This document shows, piece by piece, positions 34,837-46,771 of a DNA stretch of 64,000 bases. The DNA comes from Perkinsus olseni (taxonomy: Eukaryota > Perkinsozoa > Perkinsida > Perkinsidae). Position 1 is the stretch's first letter. The number at the start of each line of letters is the position of its first letter. The notes under the pieces were generated by a model, which did no database searches, was not told the DNA's origin, and saw only the letters and a program-made list of their open reading frames with translations. The translations under genes were made by a program, and so were the position numbers. The stretch lies in contig JABANP010000221.1 in the NCBI GenBank assembly GCA_013115135.1, forward strand, positions 1 to 64,000. The letters are read 5' to 3'.

Positions 34837-37348
34837 GTGCCCATCCAAGGCAGCGCCGCCTTGCTGCAGAGCCGAAGTGCTGCTGCTGGTGCTGGCCACA
34901 GCGCTCCCAAAGGTGAGAACACGGCTAGCCCAGGTGCTCTGGAGGAGGACACGTCAGGTTTAAGCGCAACGGTACCCCCGGGTCGAGGGCCGTCTCATAT
35001 CCGACCTCTCACGGGGCACATGCGTTCCAACTCGAGCAGCACTCGATTGGTTGGGAGAACTACTGGGGACCGATACAGTCTAGCACCGGCGTCGGACAAG
35101 TCCAGCAGCAGCAGCAGACCCGCCGCTGGATTCCCTTCAGCGTCACTCGAACGACGCTACGGCAGGGGGTGGGTTGACGGCCTTCTGGTGACTCCCAACA
35201 CTCCTTTCCTCTAGACTCCAGTCCTCCTCTATCAGCAGCTCTATTGGTAGCTATTCTACAAGTGATGGTAGTTATCTCAATACTAGCCAGAAGATCACAG
35301 GCCTAGCTGGTACTAGGGTTCAGATGCGAGCTCAATCGTCTTTTTATGGTTTTTCTATCAGAACAACACCAAACTAGCCCTCTTATGGAGCGGGCACTTC
35401 CAACCGCCAAGAAGAGCACAGATGACGATATCCGACCCGTACGGCAGCCTATAGATCATCCTTACTTCCGCCCTTTCAGGCAGCACCTGTGGTCGCTCCT
35501 AGTGCCTCTGCAGAATCCGTCCCGAGTGATGATGGTAATGCTCTTAGACTCTCTTCACTTGGGGTCACTACGTTGCGCCAGGTGCCTCCAGTCGTGTGTT
35601 GGCGGAAGCTGCTGGGTCTGCGTCTACCCGGTTCGTCCCCGAAGGGGGGCTGGTGGGTATCCGAAATCTTGGCAATACTTGTTACATGAACGCGGTACTG
35701 CAGTGCTTGCTGCACACTACTGAGCTGTAGGTATTCTGACACCTCTAGCTGTTATGGCAATAACACTATTCATTCTTGCGCAGCGAAAGAGTCTCTGTTG
35801 TCTGACCTCAAGGTATGACAATTTCGTGGCGAGTGAGAATTCTACTGGAGAGATATGCTCAGCCTTCGGGGGCCTCATTCAAGACGCATATGGTACTCGA
35901 GGTGGGTGTATTGGGATGAGGGTGGTTAGTATAGTTCGCAGCGTAGAAACGGTAAAGCATGTGAACTTGTAGTAATTGTACAACGAGAACTTCGTTGGGA
36001 GCTAGGGCTGAGCGTGGGGCGATTGGATAGTAATTTAGGATGTTACCCGAGGATGTGAATTCGCAGATTCGCTTACCATGTTATGTAGGTAACAAGAAAA
36101 CAGCGTTAGAGCCGAAAGCGTTCAAGAAAGTCATGGGAAGGTGAGGTCATCGGGATGTACGATATTGACTGCTGTCTGGTGGTACTAATGAGTATCTTTG
36201 TCATGATGGTCTGCTGAAGGTTGACCTAATCTAAGCAGCTACAAGATACTCTCAGGCGGAATAAGCAGTGGGCCGGTTACAACCAGCAGGATGCGCAAGA
36301 GCTGCTCAGTGACATTCTGGACGCCATGAATACGGAGATGGGTGGTACTACTGTCGATAAGGCAGTCGACTTCAAGACCTCTAGAAGCTCTCTCTTGAGG
36401 CTTCTGAAAAAGGAGAAGTAACGATACTGCGAGGACGGCGCAGGTTCGATCCCGGCATGGTTCGTTTTCGTCAGGTCGCCTACTTCGTCTTCTGATAGCG
36501 TGCAAAGTGTGGTCTCTAACACTTTCCGAGGAGTTTACCTCTCCACCGTTCATTGCAACTCTTGCGGCTACAAGAGCCAAACTAAGTAGTTCTCACTTCT
36601 TGTCTTTTTCCCACTCACCCCGTCGTCTCCTCAGGGAGCTCTTCTACGTCCTTCCACTCTCCCTTAGCTCCTCTGGGGAGGGCTCGCCTTCTCTGGACGA
36701 TTGCCTACAGCAGTTCAGAAAGGAGGAGCTGCTCAACGGTACGATTTAGGGAGGGGGGTTGGCCAGCAGGTATCGCCATCAGGACATGAGCAATGGACGT
36801 GTGATAAGTGCAAACAGAAAGTGGACGCTCGGAAGAGAATGGACCTCGAGGAACTCCCGACCGTGCTGGTATAATTTACGGCGGAGGCTGCCTTCGAACA
36901 GCCTGGGCGTCACTGCTCAGGTTGTCTGTCTGCTACGGTTCACTTGGTCGGCATCGGGAATGGCGAGGAAGATAACATATCGGGTTGACGCTCCTGTGGA
37001 GGGCTTCGTTATCGACACTGAGGCTTATGATTTGTACGCGTCTTTCCGGGTCATGCGATCGTCACTGATCGACATAAGATACGCTACTATCGAGCACTCG
37101 GGCTCAAGTTCGATTGATTTTGGCCATTACACGGCGCATGTTAGCGGAGGAGATGGTAAATGGTGGCGGTTTGATGACTGTAAGCTGATAACCCTCTTCT
37201 GCCTTCTCCTCCCCTTCTCGCTGATAATTCTATTTTCGCTTCTTCAGCCCACGTTTCCGAGCTCTCAAGTGTACCATCAAGTATAGTAACCAACAACAGC
37301 TACCTTTTGTTTTACCGTCGACGATCAGCAGCTGATAAGCAACGATGA
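34837..37348 (+). CDS. ubiquitin-specific protease (USP, C19 family)
   Basis: Multi-exon deubiquitinase. The first ~280 residues are Ser/Pro/Gly-rich and low complexity, and the true start codon is unresolved (no in-frame ATG in the first open exon; it may lie near 34698). The catalytic domain shows the Cys box [20 protein letters not shown], the Gln-Asp box [20 protein letters not shown], zinc-ribbon cysteines ([26 protein letters not shown]), and the His box [20 protein letters not shown] followed by WWRFDD. The end [18 protein letters not shown] stops at 37348. Catalytic Cys and His are both present, so the enzyme should be active against ubiquitin conjugates. It is divergently oriented from the PDZ-like gene, 344 bases away. 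Confidence 0.85.
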
Positions 37349-37499
37349 TGCTGCTATTACTGCTCTCGACCATTCAACCTATTATTATCTCTTATATGTT
37401 GACGACGGGGTGCCTGTAAAATTAGCCCAAGTGCAGCAACTGTCTACATGCCAGCCATGTCACTACAGAGATTGATCTGTTGTGTTCATTTTTTTAAAT

Positions 37500-37585
37500 G
37501 GAGTGTGCGAGGATTGAACCGGGGACCTTTCGGTTACGAGTAGTGCGTGTTGCTTCAGCAGGCTAGACCTCAGCTGGCCATCAGC
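37500..37585 (-). pseudogene. tRNA-like relic between genes
   Basis: Minus-strand sequence with a B-box-like CCGGTTCAATCC, a GGTCTAGCCTG segment resembling a D arm, and CTCGTAA resembling a Thr anticodon loop. Stems do not pair well. Probably a decayed tRNA or chance. Confidence 0.2.
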
Positions 37586-37724
37586 TTCTTAAGGCGTTTT
37601 ATCGCGAGAGGCGTGTGGGAACACTCTTTCTACGAGGTTGAATTGCGCTAGTGCTCTCTAACGACCCTCTTTCAGTGTGTCTAGGGTAGTAGCGCGCGCC
37701 CTGCTAATCGATTATTTTCCATCG

Positions 37725-40158
37725 ATGGTTCAAGACTTGAAGAGCTGGAGCTCGCAGCAAGTAGGATCGTTTTCGTTCATTCTTGCCCCCGGCTTGGAGG
37801 TCTATTGGTGGCAGGTTCGCAGTCTTAGTGATAGCGGACTGCGTCAATCGTCCACGGTATTCCCTGGGGGGCGGTCAGCGGCAGCACCAGGCGGCGGCAA
37901 CTCACGGCTAGGACGAAGCGACATAAATGCTACTACCATGATAATGTAATCATCGCAATTTACGGTATGTGATTTAGCTCTCTGGCTCGCAGGGATACCA
38001 GTAATGTGGGTAATCCTTCGGTAGTGAGAAGAGTGGTGAGGAAGGTTGTTAAGGGAGTCCCTAGCCCGGTGGGGAGGTAACGCTAGTGACGTCGAGCAGG
38101 CCCATCAAGGTATCTTACTGCAGTTATAATAGTACAGCAGCATCATCAGCTTCGGCTAATGTTTACACACCTAGCAGTAATACTACAACTACTGCTGCTG
38201 GTGGTATGGCGTGTACGGCTTCCCAGTCACCCCCTAGGGGTGGTTGGAGCCCTAAGCACTCAAATGCAGCTGCTGCTTTCACGGTGATGGGCAGTTCTAT
38301 TAGGTAGACGATGATGGCATGTCTAGTGTTATTGGTAATCACTCTTAGTAACTTCCCGCCGGTGTCCCCAGCTCTACCGGGTCGGGACTGCTTGGGGTAC
38401 ATGGCAGCCAACGGAGGCGGCCTTGGTAGGTCCTTCAGTAGCAGCAGCAGCAGCAGAGCTACTGGTCTTGCCACCAGCGCTTCGACTATTCATTTAGTAG
38501 TAGACCAGTGAGGTGTGAGGATGGTAATTCCATTTAGCAGGTGTCGCGACCATCGTCCTTGCATCCGGGGGCGTGTAAGAGTTGCGAAGAGGGCAAGCCT
38601 GAGCGAGGTCCGCCACTAGATTCCAGTTTGCCGGCCTATGGTCCAACAAGAGGAAGTGAAGGGGGGTTGAATCGCCCGCCGATAATACGAGTGGTTCGGT
38701 CATTCACTGGGGAACGGTCGAGCAGTGCATCTCCGGTCAATCGAGTAGAGCTGGGCGCCGACTCCTCCGTGGGTGATGACGCTAGCCCGGATCGTGGCCA
38801 CTCAGCGGACGTGACGCGCTTTGAACCATCGGATGATAGCTGTACTACTAGAGTTGACAGTGCTGTGAGAAATGGCAGCCGTATGGGGGATGAGGATGAT
38901 GATGGTATAGGGGTCGATGGAGAGCCCTTGGATGAGGATGATGAAGTGGATGACCAACAGGAGGAGGAGGAGGTGAGACCTTAGCGGACTTGAATGGTAC
39001 TATGTCGATTTTTAGGACTCTGAGAAGGCCGAAGAGCCTGTCTGTAGTACCCTATCGCCGGTGAAGGAGGCAGCCGTTGGTGACAGAAACAGCATGGAGG
39101 TCCCCGTTGCAATAGCGTTGAAATGGTTGCTTAGTACCGCTAAGGAGGAGGTGGAGGAGTACTAGTGAATACTGGCGCTATTGGAGTGATTATGGTGCTT
39201 GCTAGGTGGACGCTCGATCTCACTGATGTGGGGCTACGTAATGTATTAGAAGTAGTGGCATCGCATGTGAGGAAGAAAGGACGGCATCTTGAGGAGGTGG
39301 AGAAGGAGATTAAAGACGCTAAGGGTGATCACCATCATCATAACTACTACCCTCTCGTTTTCATTATTGCGTAGAGTGGGTGATCTCTCATCGTCTGGTC
39401 CGCTGTTGCTGTTCGCTACGAGTTTTTGGTTTTGCTTTTCGCTGGAGGGTTTCAACTGTCCAGGCAGGCGATAGATGCCAGCAGCTCATAAGAGCAAGCA
39501 GTGATGTCACTGGCGTGCATTGGTCTGCTACTTGGATTGCAGCTGATCTTTCAGGTTGCGACGCTTTCGCTTTCTTTGGTTTGGATGAGAACTGTGATAT
39601 CGCTGAGCTGAAGAAAGCGTATAAGGAGAAGTCTAGGGAGCTTCACCCTGATAAGGGTGATATTCTTGGCGGTTCTTTGTAAGGGTCATCATCTGCCACA
39701 GGCGGAGATGAGGAGGCCTTTGTGGACATGAAGGCTAAGTACGAGGATATCTTGCAGAACGCCGATAATGCCGGTAGGTGGATCGTAGAAGCGTGTCTAT
39801 TCTAGTGGCGACAGTATAGGAGATGAAGAGAAGTCGCAGCAGAAGGGCTCGATTGGTTGGGACCCAGCGGAGCGAGAGTCTATGATTAAGGCATTATTCG
39901 AGCTCCGTCATCAGGTAGCATTGTCATGCTTTCGGTCTTCGCGCGCTGCTTTTGTATTTTCCAGGTTATCCTCATCGAGCGCAAGATTGACAACCTAACG
40001 GAGGAGTTGAAGCGTGTTAAGATTAGGAAGGGGACTTCGAACAGGATGAAGGACATGCTGCCCCCTATGGCGGAGTGCGTTGGTAAGTCTGTTGACACCC
40101 GACTGAGGTTGCCGGTATGACCTTGATGATCTCAGAGGAGGAGTCCATCGCCTCGTGA
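37725..40158 (+). CDS. J-domain (DnaJ-like) protein with long Ser-rich N-terminus
   Basis: Exons chained in phase from the ATG MVQDLKSWSSQQ. The N-terminal ~400 residues are Ser/Gly/Ala-rich, then strongly acidic (GDEDDDGIGVDGEPLDEDDE, QQEEEE|DSEKAEEP). A short helical part follows (ALKWLLSTAKEEVEEW, LRNVLEVVASHVRKKGRHLE). The J domain reads DAFAFFGLDENCDIAELKKA, YKEKSRELHPDKGGDEEAF and MKAKYEDILQNA, with the HPDK-type loop intact (LHPDKGG). A C-terminal coiled coil (VILIERKIDNLTEELKRVKI) ends MLPPMAECVEEESIAS at 40158. A J domain with HPD present should stimulate an Hsp70 partner; the client is unknown. The first exon and the join near 39370-39500 are the least certain parts. Confidence 0.7.
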
Positions 40159-40383
40159 TCGAGGATCGTTTTTGTATTGTCGAAGGCTAGCTGTTCATCC
40201 GGCGTCCATCTAATTAGCCGCTCAGAAGAAGAGCGCTCATTGTGGCCGAGCTGTTCACAAAAGCATGAAAATTTCCGTTAAGAAATTTCTTAATCTTTGA
40301 GTATTGAGTTTTGGAGGACAACATCGTTTTGCGGAGGGAAGACTTTCTTCCGGCAGTTTATTGTCGTCAGTCGTACCATTAGT

Positions 40384-40734
40384 ATGTGGAATCTCAAGCG
40401 AAGCGGTGCTGCTCCTGGCGCTGGAGTGCCCAAGCCGGAGAATTACGCCAAGAAGGAGTTCATCTACAAGATTCAGTAAGGAGCGATCGCTGCCAGGCCG
40501 CTGCTAGCTGCTCTTATGAGGTCTGAGGAATGACTGTTCTATCGACGGTTAGACGATTCGAGACTTCGGTCTAGGAACGACGCACTGGGAGAGGAAGTCC
40601 GCACAGTTATTTCGATCATCGCCGTCATTTTCAGGATCGCCTCAGTTTTTCTGGTATCTGTCCGTGTCCTCCCCTGGGCGTTAAGGAAGGCCGGCGTGAT
40701 GGAACCTCTGGGTATTCCGGCGACCAGAAGGTGA
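40384..40734 (+). CDS. possible small membrane protein
   Basis: First exon candidate MWNLKRSGAAPGAGVPKPEN followed by YAKKEFIYKI. A later open stretch reads LRSRNDALGEEVRTVISIIA and a hydrophobic segment (VIFRIASVFLVSVRVLPWAL), stopping at 40734. I could not find a splice that joins the two in phase, so this may be two unrelated pieces. Confidence 0.25.
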
Positions 40735-41275
40735 AGATAGCTGTTGTAGTAGAAGGCCATTAAACCAATTCCAGACTAGTACAAGTTTCGGGAAATGTTG
40801 AGGACGAGTTGTGTTACCTGAGTCATTGAGATCCCCTTCGAGCGGTTGGGCTCGCAGTTAAAGAAGGCTCCTCGGGTTCGGCTATGACATATTCGCTGCG
40901 CTCTTGCACTCTAGCTGAGTTGCTTTCCGAGTTAGATACAACCTTAAGAATTGAGCTGTGGGTAGTAGTTATGATTGGTGTGAATAGCTAGTCCGTCAAG
41001 CCGGGACATTGCCCTACCATCAGTTTGTAACAGTCTAGGGCGCGTTAGTTGTACCGAATGACAGTGATCCGAAGATCACGAGAGGATGCAGTGAATGGGG
41101 AAGAAGCATATGAGAAGGCACACAGCGCCTTGGAAAGTAAGATCCTAAACTTTTCTCGGAGTGAGTTGAGGTACTAGGCCGGCTTTGGCATCAGAGTTCC
41201 TTAATTCACCTTTCCTTTGTGATAGCCGCAGTTTGTTGCGCATGACGGGTAGGAATTAAGTCGTGCCGAGCTACC
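40735..41275. other. intergenic, no gene seen
   Basis: About 540 bases before the transporter start; no feature recognised. Confidence 0.5.
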
Positions 41276-43975
41276 ATGTTGTCAGAGTGCCGAGATCGTG
41301 CTGCTCTCGGCAGTAGACAGTGGTCAGGTGTAGGTGAGAGACGTCCTTATTTGGAGGAAGTAAGACTGGTTATTGCCGTGAGCATGTTCTATGGTACGTG
41401 TGCTATCCTCATGGTGGTGGCCAACAAGCTGACCTTGCAAGCATATGTAATACTCTTCCACTACAGTCCAACGGGAGAGCTGTAGTAACGAGTAGTCCTC
41501 TTCCAAACTGTGGTGAGCTCTGAGGCAGAGGCCTAGAGGAAGTCCTTTGGGAAGGTCTCATCAGCTCATCCCAATTGATGAGCCCCTCGAGGCCCACACT
41601 GCACGTGGGTGCACGTCATGCACTGCATGATGGAACCGTCGAATTGTTGGCTTCCCTTCCTTAATAGTAGCACACGTCTCGACGCTGGGGTGTCTCGGGT
41701 TGCAATACCGTACAACTATGCACACCACTCTATTCTAGTATCAACAGAGACGTCGTCCTGGGAGCGGCTCTACCGTGTCCGATGTTCTTTCACACGTCAT
41801 TTGCACACCGGTGTGGTGTACTTGTCCGTCTTCTATCAGGCTTCACCCTTCCTCTCATTATGGTTGCAGTCAGTCATCGCTGTACTCTGTTTATTGGCTG
41901 CAAGTAGTTAACCACCCGGGAATAGCGCTCTTGCGGAGGCCTCGGCTCAGATAGAGCCCACCCTCATCTGCTCGGCCTCTCTCTTTCGGCATCACCGAAA
42001 TCACTACTCATTGCTATGTACGAGGTGAGCTCTGCTGCTGTCCATCGGCTGAGTCCCCCGAATCATCTTCCAGGGGCGGAAAGGTCCTCTCTGCGGCGAG
42101 TAGCAGCGAGTGTTCATCTTTGTCAGCATCTCGATCTGTGCATTGTCAGCTCTCTGAGCTTGGTCTTTGCCTCGCTCTGTTTGATGCGAGTCGACGCTAG
42201 CAGCTTCCAAGTGAGAAGAAGCTGACCTACAGCTCCTCATCTTTTTACCTCTTCCTCCGCTCACAATCGGTTCCGCGGACGTCGGCGGGGCTATCGTCGT
42301 GGTCAGGTCGTGGCTCGTGCCTTGAACACTCCCATGTCCCTAGGCTTGTCCTGGATGTTGTTACCGAACAGCCATCGCTCCACTACTCAACTAGAGGTGA
42401 GGGCAGGGTCTATCCCGTCGCATGGTGGATGCTGATGAATAATACATTCTCCAACTCGCGTTGTGACGTGTGCGTTCGGCACTTCACGAAATATCATGCA
42501 TGCCGGTGCGAGATCCAGCGCAGAAATTCAAACTCCTGAGCTGTTGTGCCTGAGAGCTGCTAGGTAGAGGAGTGACGATAATGGTGCTGCCTCCATTCCT
42601 GCTCTCTCATACGGCCTATTCGATGAGTCTCGATTCCGAATTGAATTTGGGAAGCTTACTTCGTAGTCAACGTCCTCTATACCCTGTAGTTTATAGAGGG
42701 CAAGTTACACTTCGAGTTTGTGCAGAGTCATTCGCCCAAGCCATTCGCTTGTTCTTGCTGACCCTTCCATTCGACCATCGTCCGTCATCTCTTCTCGAAC
42801 CATCTCAGGTTCTCGGATGCACTTGTGTTACCGCTGGCTTCGTCGTCATCGTCCTATTCGACCGCATCAGCGTCTCCGCAGCGGGAGCCTTCTTCGTAGT
42901 TGCCACTCCTCGCATGCATCGCCTGTGCGTTGACCATTCCTCAGGGCTTTCTTGCCTCTCTAGTCACAGCAGTCCATACGCTCGTTATAAAGCGGCAAGA
43001 CATTCGTAATGGCTCTGAGGAGGGAAAGTCGAAGCCGAGCCTGACATCTTTCGATACAGTTCTCGTATCGAATACTGCGTGAGTGCTCCCGACACTCTCC
43101 AGACTACGCGAATCTTGCGAGACCGTGTCCGCGTGCACGGGTTTGAACTCAACGCATGAAGGGGATCGCTCTTCATTGCCGTCCGAGGAGTGATGATTGA
43201 AATAGCCGCGATGTACAGTCAGTGAAGTACACGATCCATCGTAATCATGAGCACTCGATTCTGACTATGTCGGTTGGTACGCTTGGTGCCTTCATTGATG
43301 CTCGGGGGAAGGACTCGGCGCTCCGGACTTCTCCTTGTCACCCCTAAACACCGTTGCCGCTGCTTCGAGGCCTTGGAGCTTCTGTCCAAGGTACATCTTT
43401 TTGGGCTACCCTTCCTGTGCTTGGACGTGAAGTCATCATTACAAGATCTTATCGCCCTTTCTCTTCACCTTGACTATCTCGTGCAAGTAATCGTCACAGG
43501 TAAGGCATCCTCTCTCTTTTACCACGGCACTGACGAGGGATATCACTTCAACGTCGCGGCTCTTGTTTCAGCCATGCTCGCCATATTGTTCAACGTGGCT
43601 GTGGTGCTGCAGATCACTCACACATCGACAGTAACATACAGCATAGTATCTGCCCTTCGTGGAGGGGTAGGTCTCGAGGTCGATCGCTTCAGCATCGGTC
43701 GAGCGGAGATTTGAGACTATGCGCAGAGAGGGAGACTTTAGCTCCGCTGGTCTGTTTGCTATGGCAGCGACGACCTGTCAGGATTCTGAGCTCGAGGAAT
43801 CCTACATGGGGTTGAGGAGTGGTCGAGTGGTTCAGGTCCAGATGCTCATATGCGCCTACCTGTTCGGAGAGTCGTTAACTACGGGAAGATCCTCGGGGTT
43901 TCCTGTGTTGTGTCGGGAACTTTGGTATATACTTATTCGACACATCATCAGCTACTACACGGCAAGAAGCATTAG
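41276..43975 (+). CDS. drug/metabolite-transporter superfamily sugar or nucleotide-sugar transporter (SLC35/TPT-like)
   Basis: Multi-exon integral membrane protein. The start MLSECRDRAALGSRQ is followed by a first helix with the family pattern (LVIAVSMFYGTCAILMVVAN then KLTLQ). Later exons supply further helices: LDLCIVSSLSLVFASLCLMR, GFLASLVTAVHTLVIKRQDI (resembling the central repeat start with the short Lys-containing loop), VAALVSAMLAILFNVAVVLQ followed by ITHTSTVTYSIVSALRG, then MLICAYLFGE and VNYGKILGVSCVVSGTLVYT. Together they fit a 10-helix transporter of the nucleotide-sugar or triose-phosphate translocator type, probably in Golgi or plastid-like membranes. Substrate cannot be told. 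Between LFGE and VNYGKI the frame shifts without an intron. Middle exons (41480-42900) are not fully resolved. Confidence 0.6.
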
Positions 43976-44112
43976 GTGGATGTGATTAGCTCCGCATGTC
44001 CCATGCATGACCAATAGATATTTCTGGAGACTTCAACTCTTGCGTTGTGTTACCACGATGCAGCTCGATTCCTGTGTGTTGTCGTCAGACGAATTGGGGT
44101 ATTGCCGAGCAT

Positions 44113-46295
44113 ATGGCCTTCACACTGACCAAGGACAACTCCCAGGAGTTCCTGGTCGAGCCTAGTTCAGTTCCAACCTGGTGGATGTGTCGTAAAGCGA
44201 AGAGACAAGTGACTGATCAGGCGACAGATTCCGAGATCACTCTGCCCTATTCGATCGACCTCGGCCATGGACAAGCATTCGACTGGCGAGTTTACGTCGC
44301 CAACCATCGTTGGCATGATGAGCTACTCGGCTTCGATGGGATCGTCCGAGCTACTGCGAGTCGAAATGAAGTGAACCATCATTATCATTTATTCCTTCAC
44401 TGTGGTAATGGTGAGAAGTTGTTGATGACTGAGAACACCCTGAGGAGGTTCGACAAAGAAGGCGAGATGCACTGGATTAAACAGAGTCCGCGGGCAGTTC
44501 TGAAAGGCTTCGACGAGGCCCTCGGAGATCTGAGAAATAGCGGGTGGGAGCTGGAAGAGTTGGGCGACTGGTACTTCACCGGCACCCTTAATGCTACTAT
44601 CAGAGACATGGTCGCCGAGTTCTTCAGTCAAGCTATATTTGGAGTTGCTCTGGGGGACCCAAGTTCGTCCGATTGGATCCGACTACTGGAAAACCCCAAT
44701 GTCATCAGCGTTAGAGAAGATCCTAACATGCTCACTGTTCTAGACAACTGTGTGAGTAGAATCTCTCGGGCGATGTGGATTGATCTCAGATCTGAGTTCA
44801 TCTCAGGATCTGCGTGCCCGATGGGTTCGATATGTTCGAGAAAATTTCAAAATACTCAAGCTCAGTAAGAAGGGGTCGAAGACACTATGCTGGTTGAAGG
44901 AGAGGCATGAGCGAACTCCTCGGCTGAATCCCTCAGTTGAACCTGTCTCGCTCAAGGTGAACTGAGAAGCTGATTTTCTCCTCTGCGTTGCATTGCCGCC
45001 CTCAGTGGGTCTGCGACCTTTGTCTATACTAGCTTCTATCGTCGCCTCTATTGAGTCGACCGTCATCGCGTTTGCCACGTTTTCAGGTACGTCGATCAGC
45101 CCTTCTCTACCCATCTCCTCAACTCAAAGACGGGAAGGAAGCTGTGGAACTGGCTACTGGGACTGTGGTGTCGCTCGACTTGATCAACGCTGATGAGCTG
45201 TTGTCATGTGACTCTGGTGCCTTCTTCTTGCGGGTCAAGACGGAGAGTCAATCGGGGTACCTTCGTGTTAGCGACGCCCCTTACGAGGAGGAACCCATAC
45301 TGGTAGCTGCTTCTGGTGTTCCTCGACGCTTCATAGCGAGACGATTCACGGAAGAAGAGGTTGAAGGTAGATCGCACCGGCAACAGAGTCGACCCGCTCA
45401 ACAACCTCCCGTGCGGGTTTCACAACAGAGTCGACCTACTCAACAACAACAACAACAACCTCCCGTACGGGTTTCACAACAGGTTCGGCCAGTCTACGAA
45501 GCTTCTTCATTTGGATGGGGAGAACAGCAGAGGTGGAGTGTCCCTAGGTCGCCTTCCCTGGGAGAAGAGCAGAAGTGGACTGTTCCTAGGTATCCTTCCC
45601 CTCTGAAGATAGGCGATGTGACAGACCTGACCCCAAGTGAGATTTCTGTGCATCGAACTGACACAGGAGTTGAAATTCTCCGCCGTGGAAGACTGTGGAG
45701 GATATCGTCCTACCCCGAGTACGCTCGAGGGGAGATACCGCCCTGGCGAGGCCTCGAAATGGCTCTTGATGATGGCCGAAGGCGGTTCGAGAATGGAAAG
45801 ATCACGATGCGCATTACTGAGCTAGAGAGAATTCTGAGCATAGGTTTGACCGAGTGTGATAACGAGGGGTGTTTATGCCGATCGAAGTACCCTGGGGTGG
45901 TACAAGAGATGACCGGAAACAAGTGCCCTAATTCTACTGGCTTTAGCAGCGCAGGAAAGCATTGGGACCGTGGACGTCTTGTTCAGGAGACTGCCTATCA
46001 GATGAAGGTTGGTGACGTAGTGTCATTGCACCTGCATACGGATGGGTCAGGGTTGTACTTCCGCGCTCTCGAACTCTTTGTGAATGGACAGCTCTACCCG
46101 GCCACCCTGGAAGCCAAGAGGGGCGGGAGGCTGATTCTGAAGGGGAGCGGCGCTTGGTCAGTGGCCCTACTCCTAGGAGTCGATCATATCACCACGCCTA
46201 AGCATTCGGACCACATCGTCGAGGAAGTGACGACACCCAGTACCATGCCATCAGACGAAGCTAGAAAACTGCCCTTGAGGGACTCGTGGAACTGA
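44113..46295 (+). CDS. SPRY-like domain protein with Gln/Pro linker, unrecognised N-domain
   Basis: The first exon reads MAFTLTKDNSQEFLVEPSSV and includes FDWRVYVANHRWHDELLGF, HHYHLFLHCGNGEKLLMTEN and WELEELGDWYFTGTLNATI. An intron follows LDNC, then DLRARWVRYVRENFKILKL to EPVSLK. A donor after SLK (AAG|GTGAAC, 44957) and an acceptor before 45087 give a phase-consistent join to VRRSALLYPSPQLKDG, which I prefer over ending at 44964. The next part has a poly-Gln/Pro-Val repeat (QQPPVRVSQQSRPTQ, twice) and a C-terminal beta domain. Its GDVVSLHLHTDGSGLYFRAL and ELFVNGQLYPA resemble the SPRY/B30.2 core (GDxVGxxLD...FxxNG). Function unknown. Treating it as one gene rather than two is an inference. 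Confidence 0.5.
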
Positions 46296-46771
46296 GTCAG
46301 TTGAACTGACTAGGGTTCCGGGTCTGACTTTTTCTATCGTTCTCGGGGACTCAAGTCAGAGGGAGCGAGCAAGTTGATTATGTCATCATTAGCAACAATC
46401 TCATCAGATTTTATCCGTTGTTTGTTGTTCTTTTTGTCAGTGTTAGGCGTGTCAGTGCGATCATCATGAGATCAGTGATCAGAGAGTACTGTATGAGTGA
46501 ATGTTAAGTATCCTTTCTTATCTTTGCATGTCGCTGCTGCGTGAGAGTATATTCTTGTTACAGTGGTGAGATATAAGGCACTTATAAGGTTGGTGCCAAG
46601 GTTGCGTCTGTGATAGGAAACTGCAGATAAGGAGTTAACGGGCCCGACGTAGAAACTCAGCTACTCGTAACGGCGGGCGAGGCATCACTACCTGCTCAGC
46701 TACCCACAGGATACGCCATCAGCTGCACTTACTAGTCATTACACGTCTTAGACGTTGTTTCAGAGTTGCGA

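Noticed and set aside
36440..36465. B-box-like CAGGTTCGATCCCGGC inside the protease gene
   Set aside because: No A box or pairing arms around it; about this many chance matches are expected in the window.
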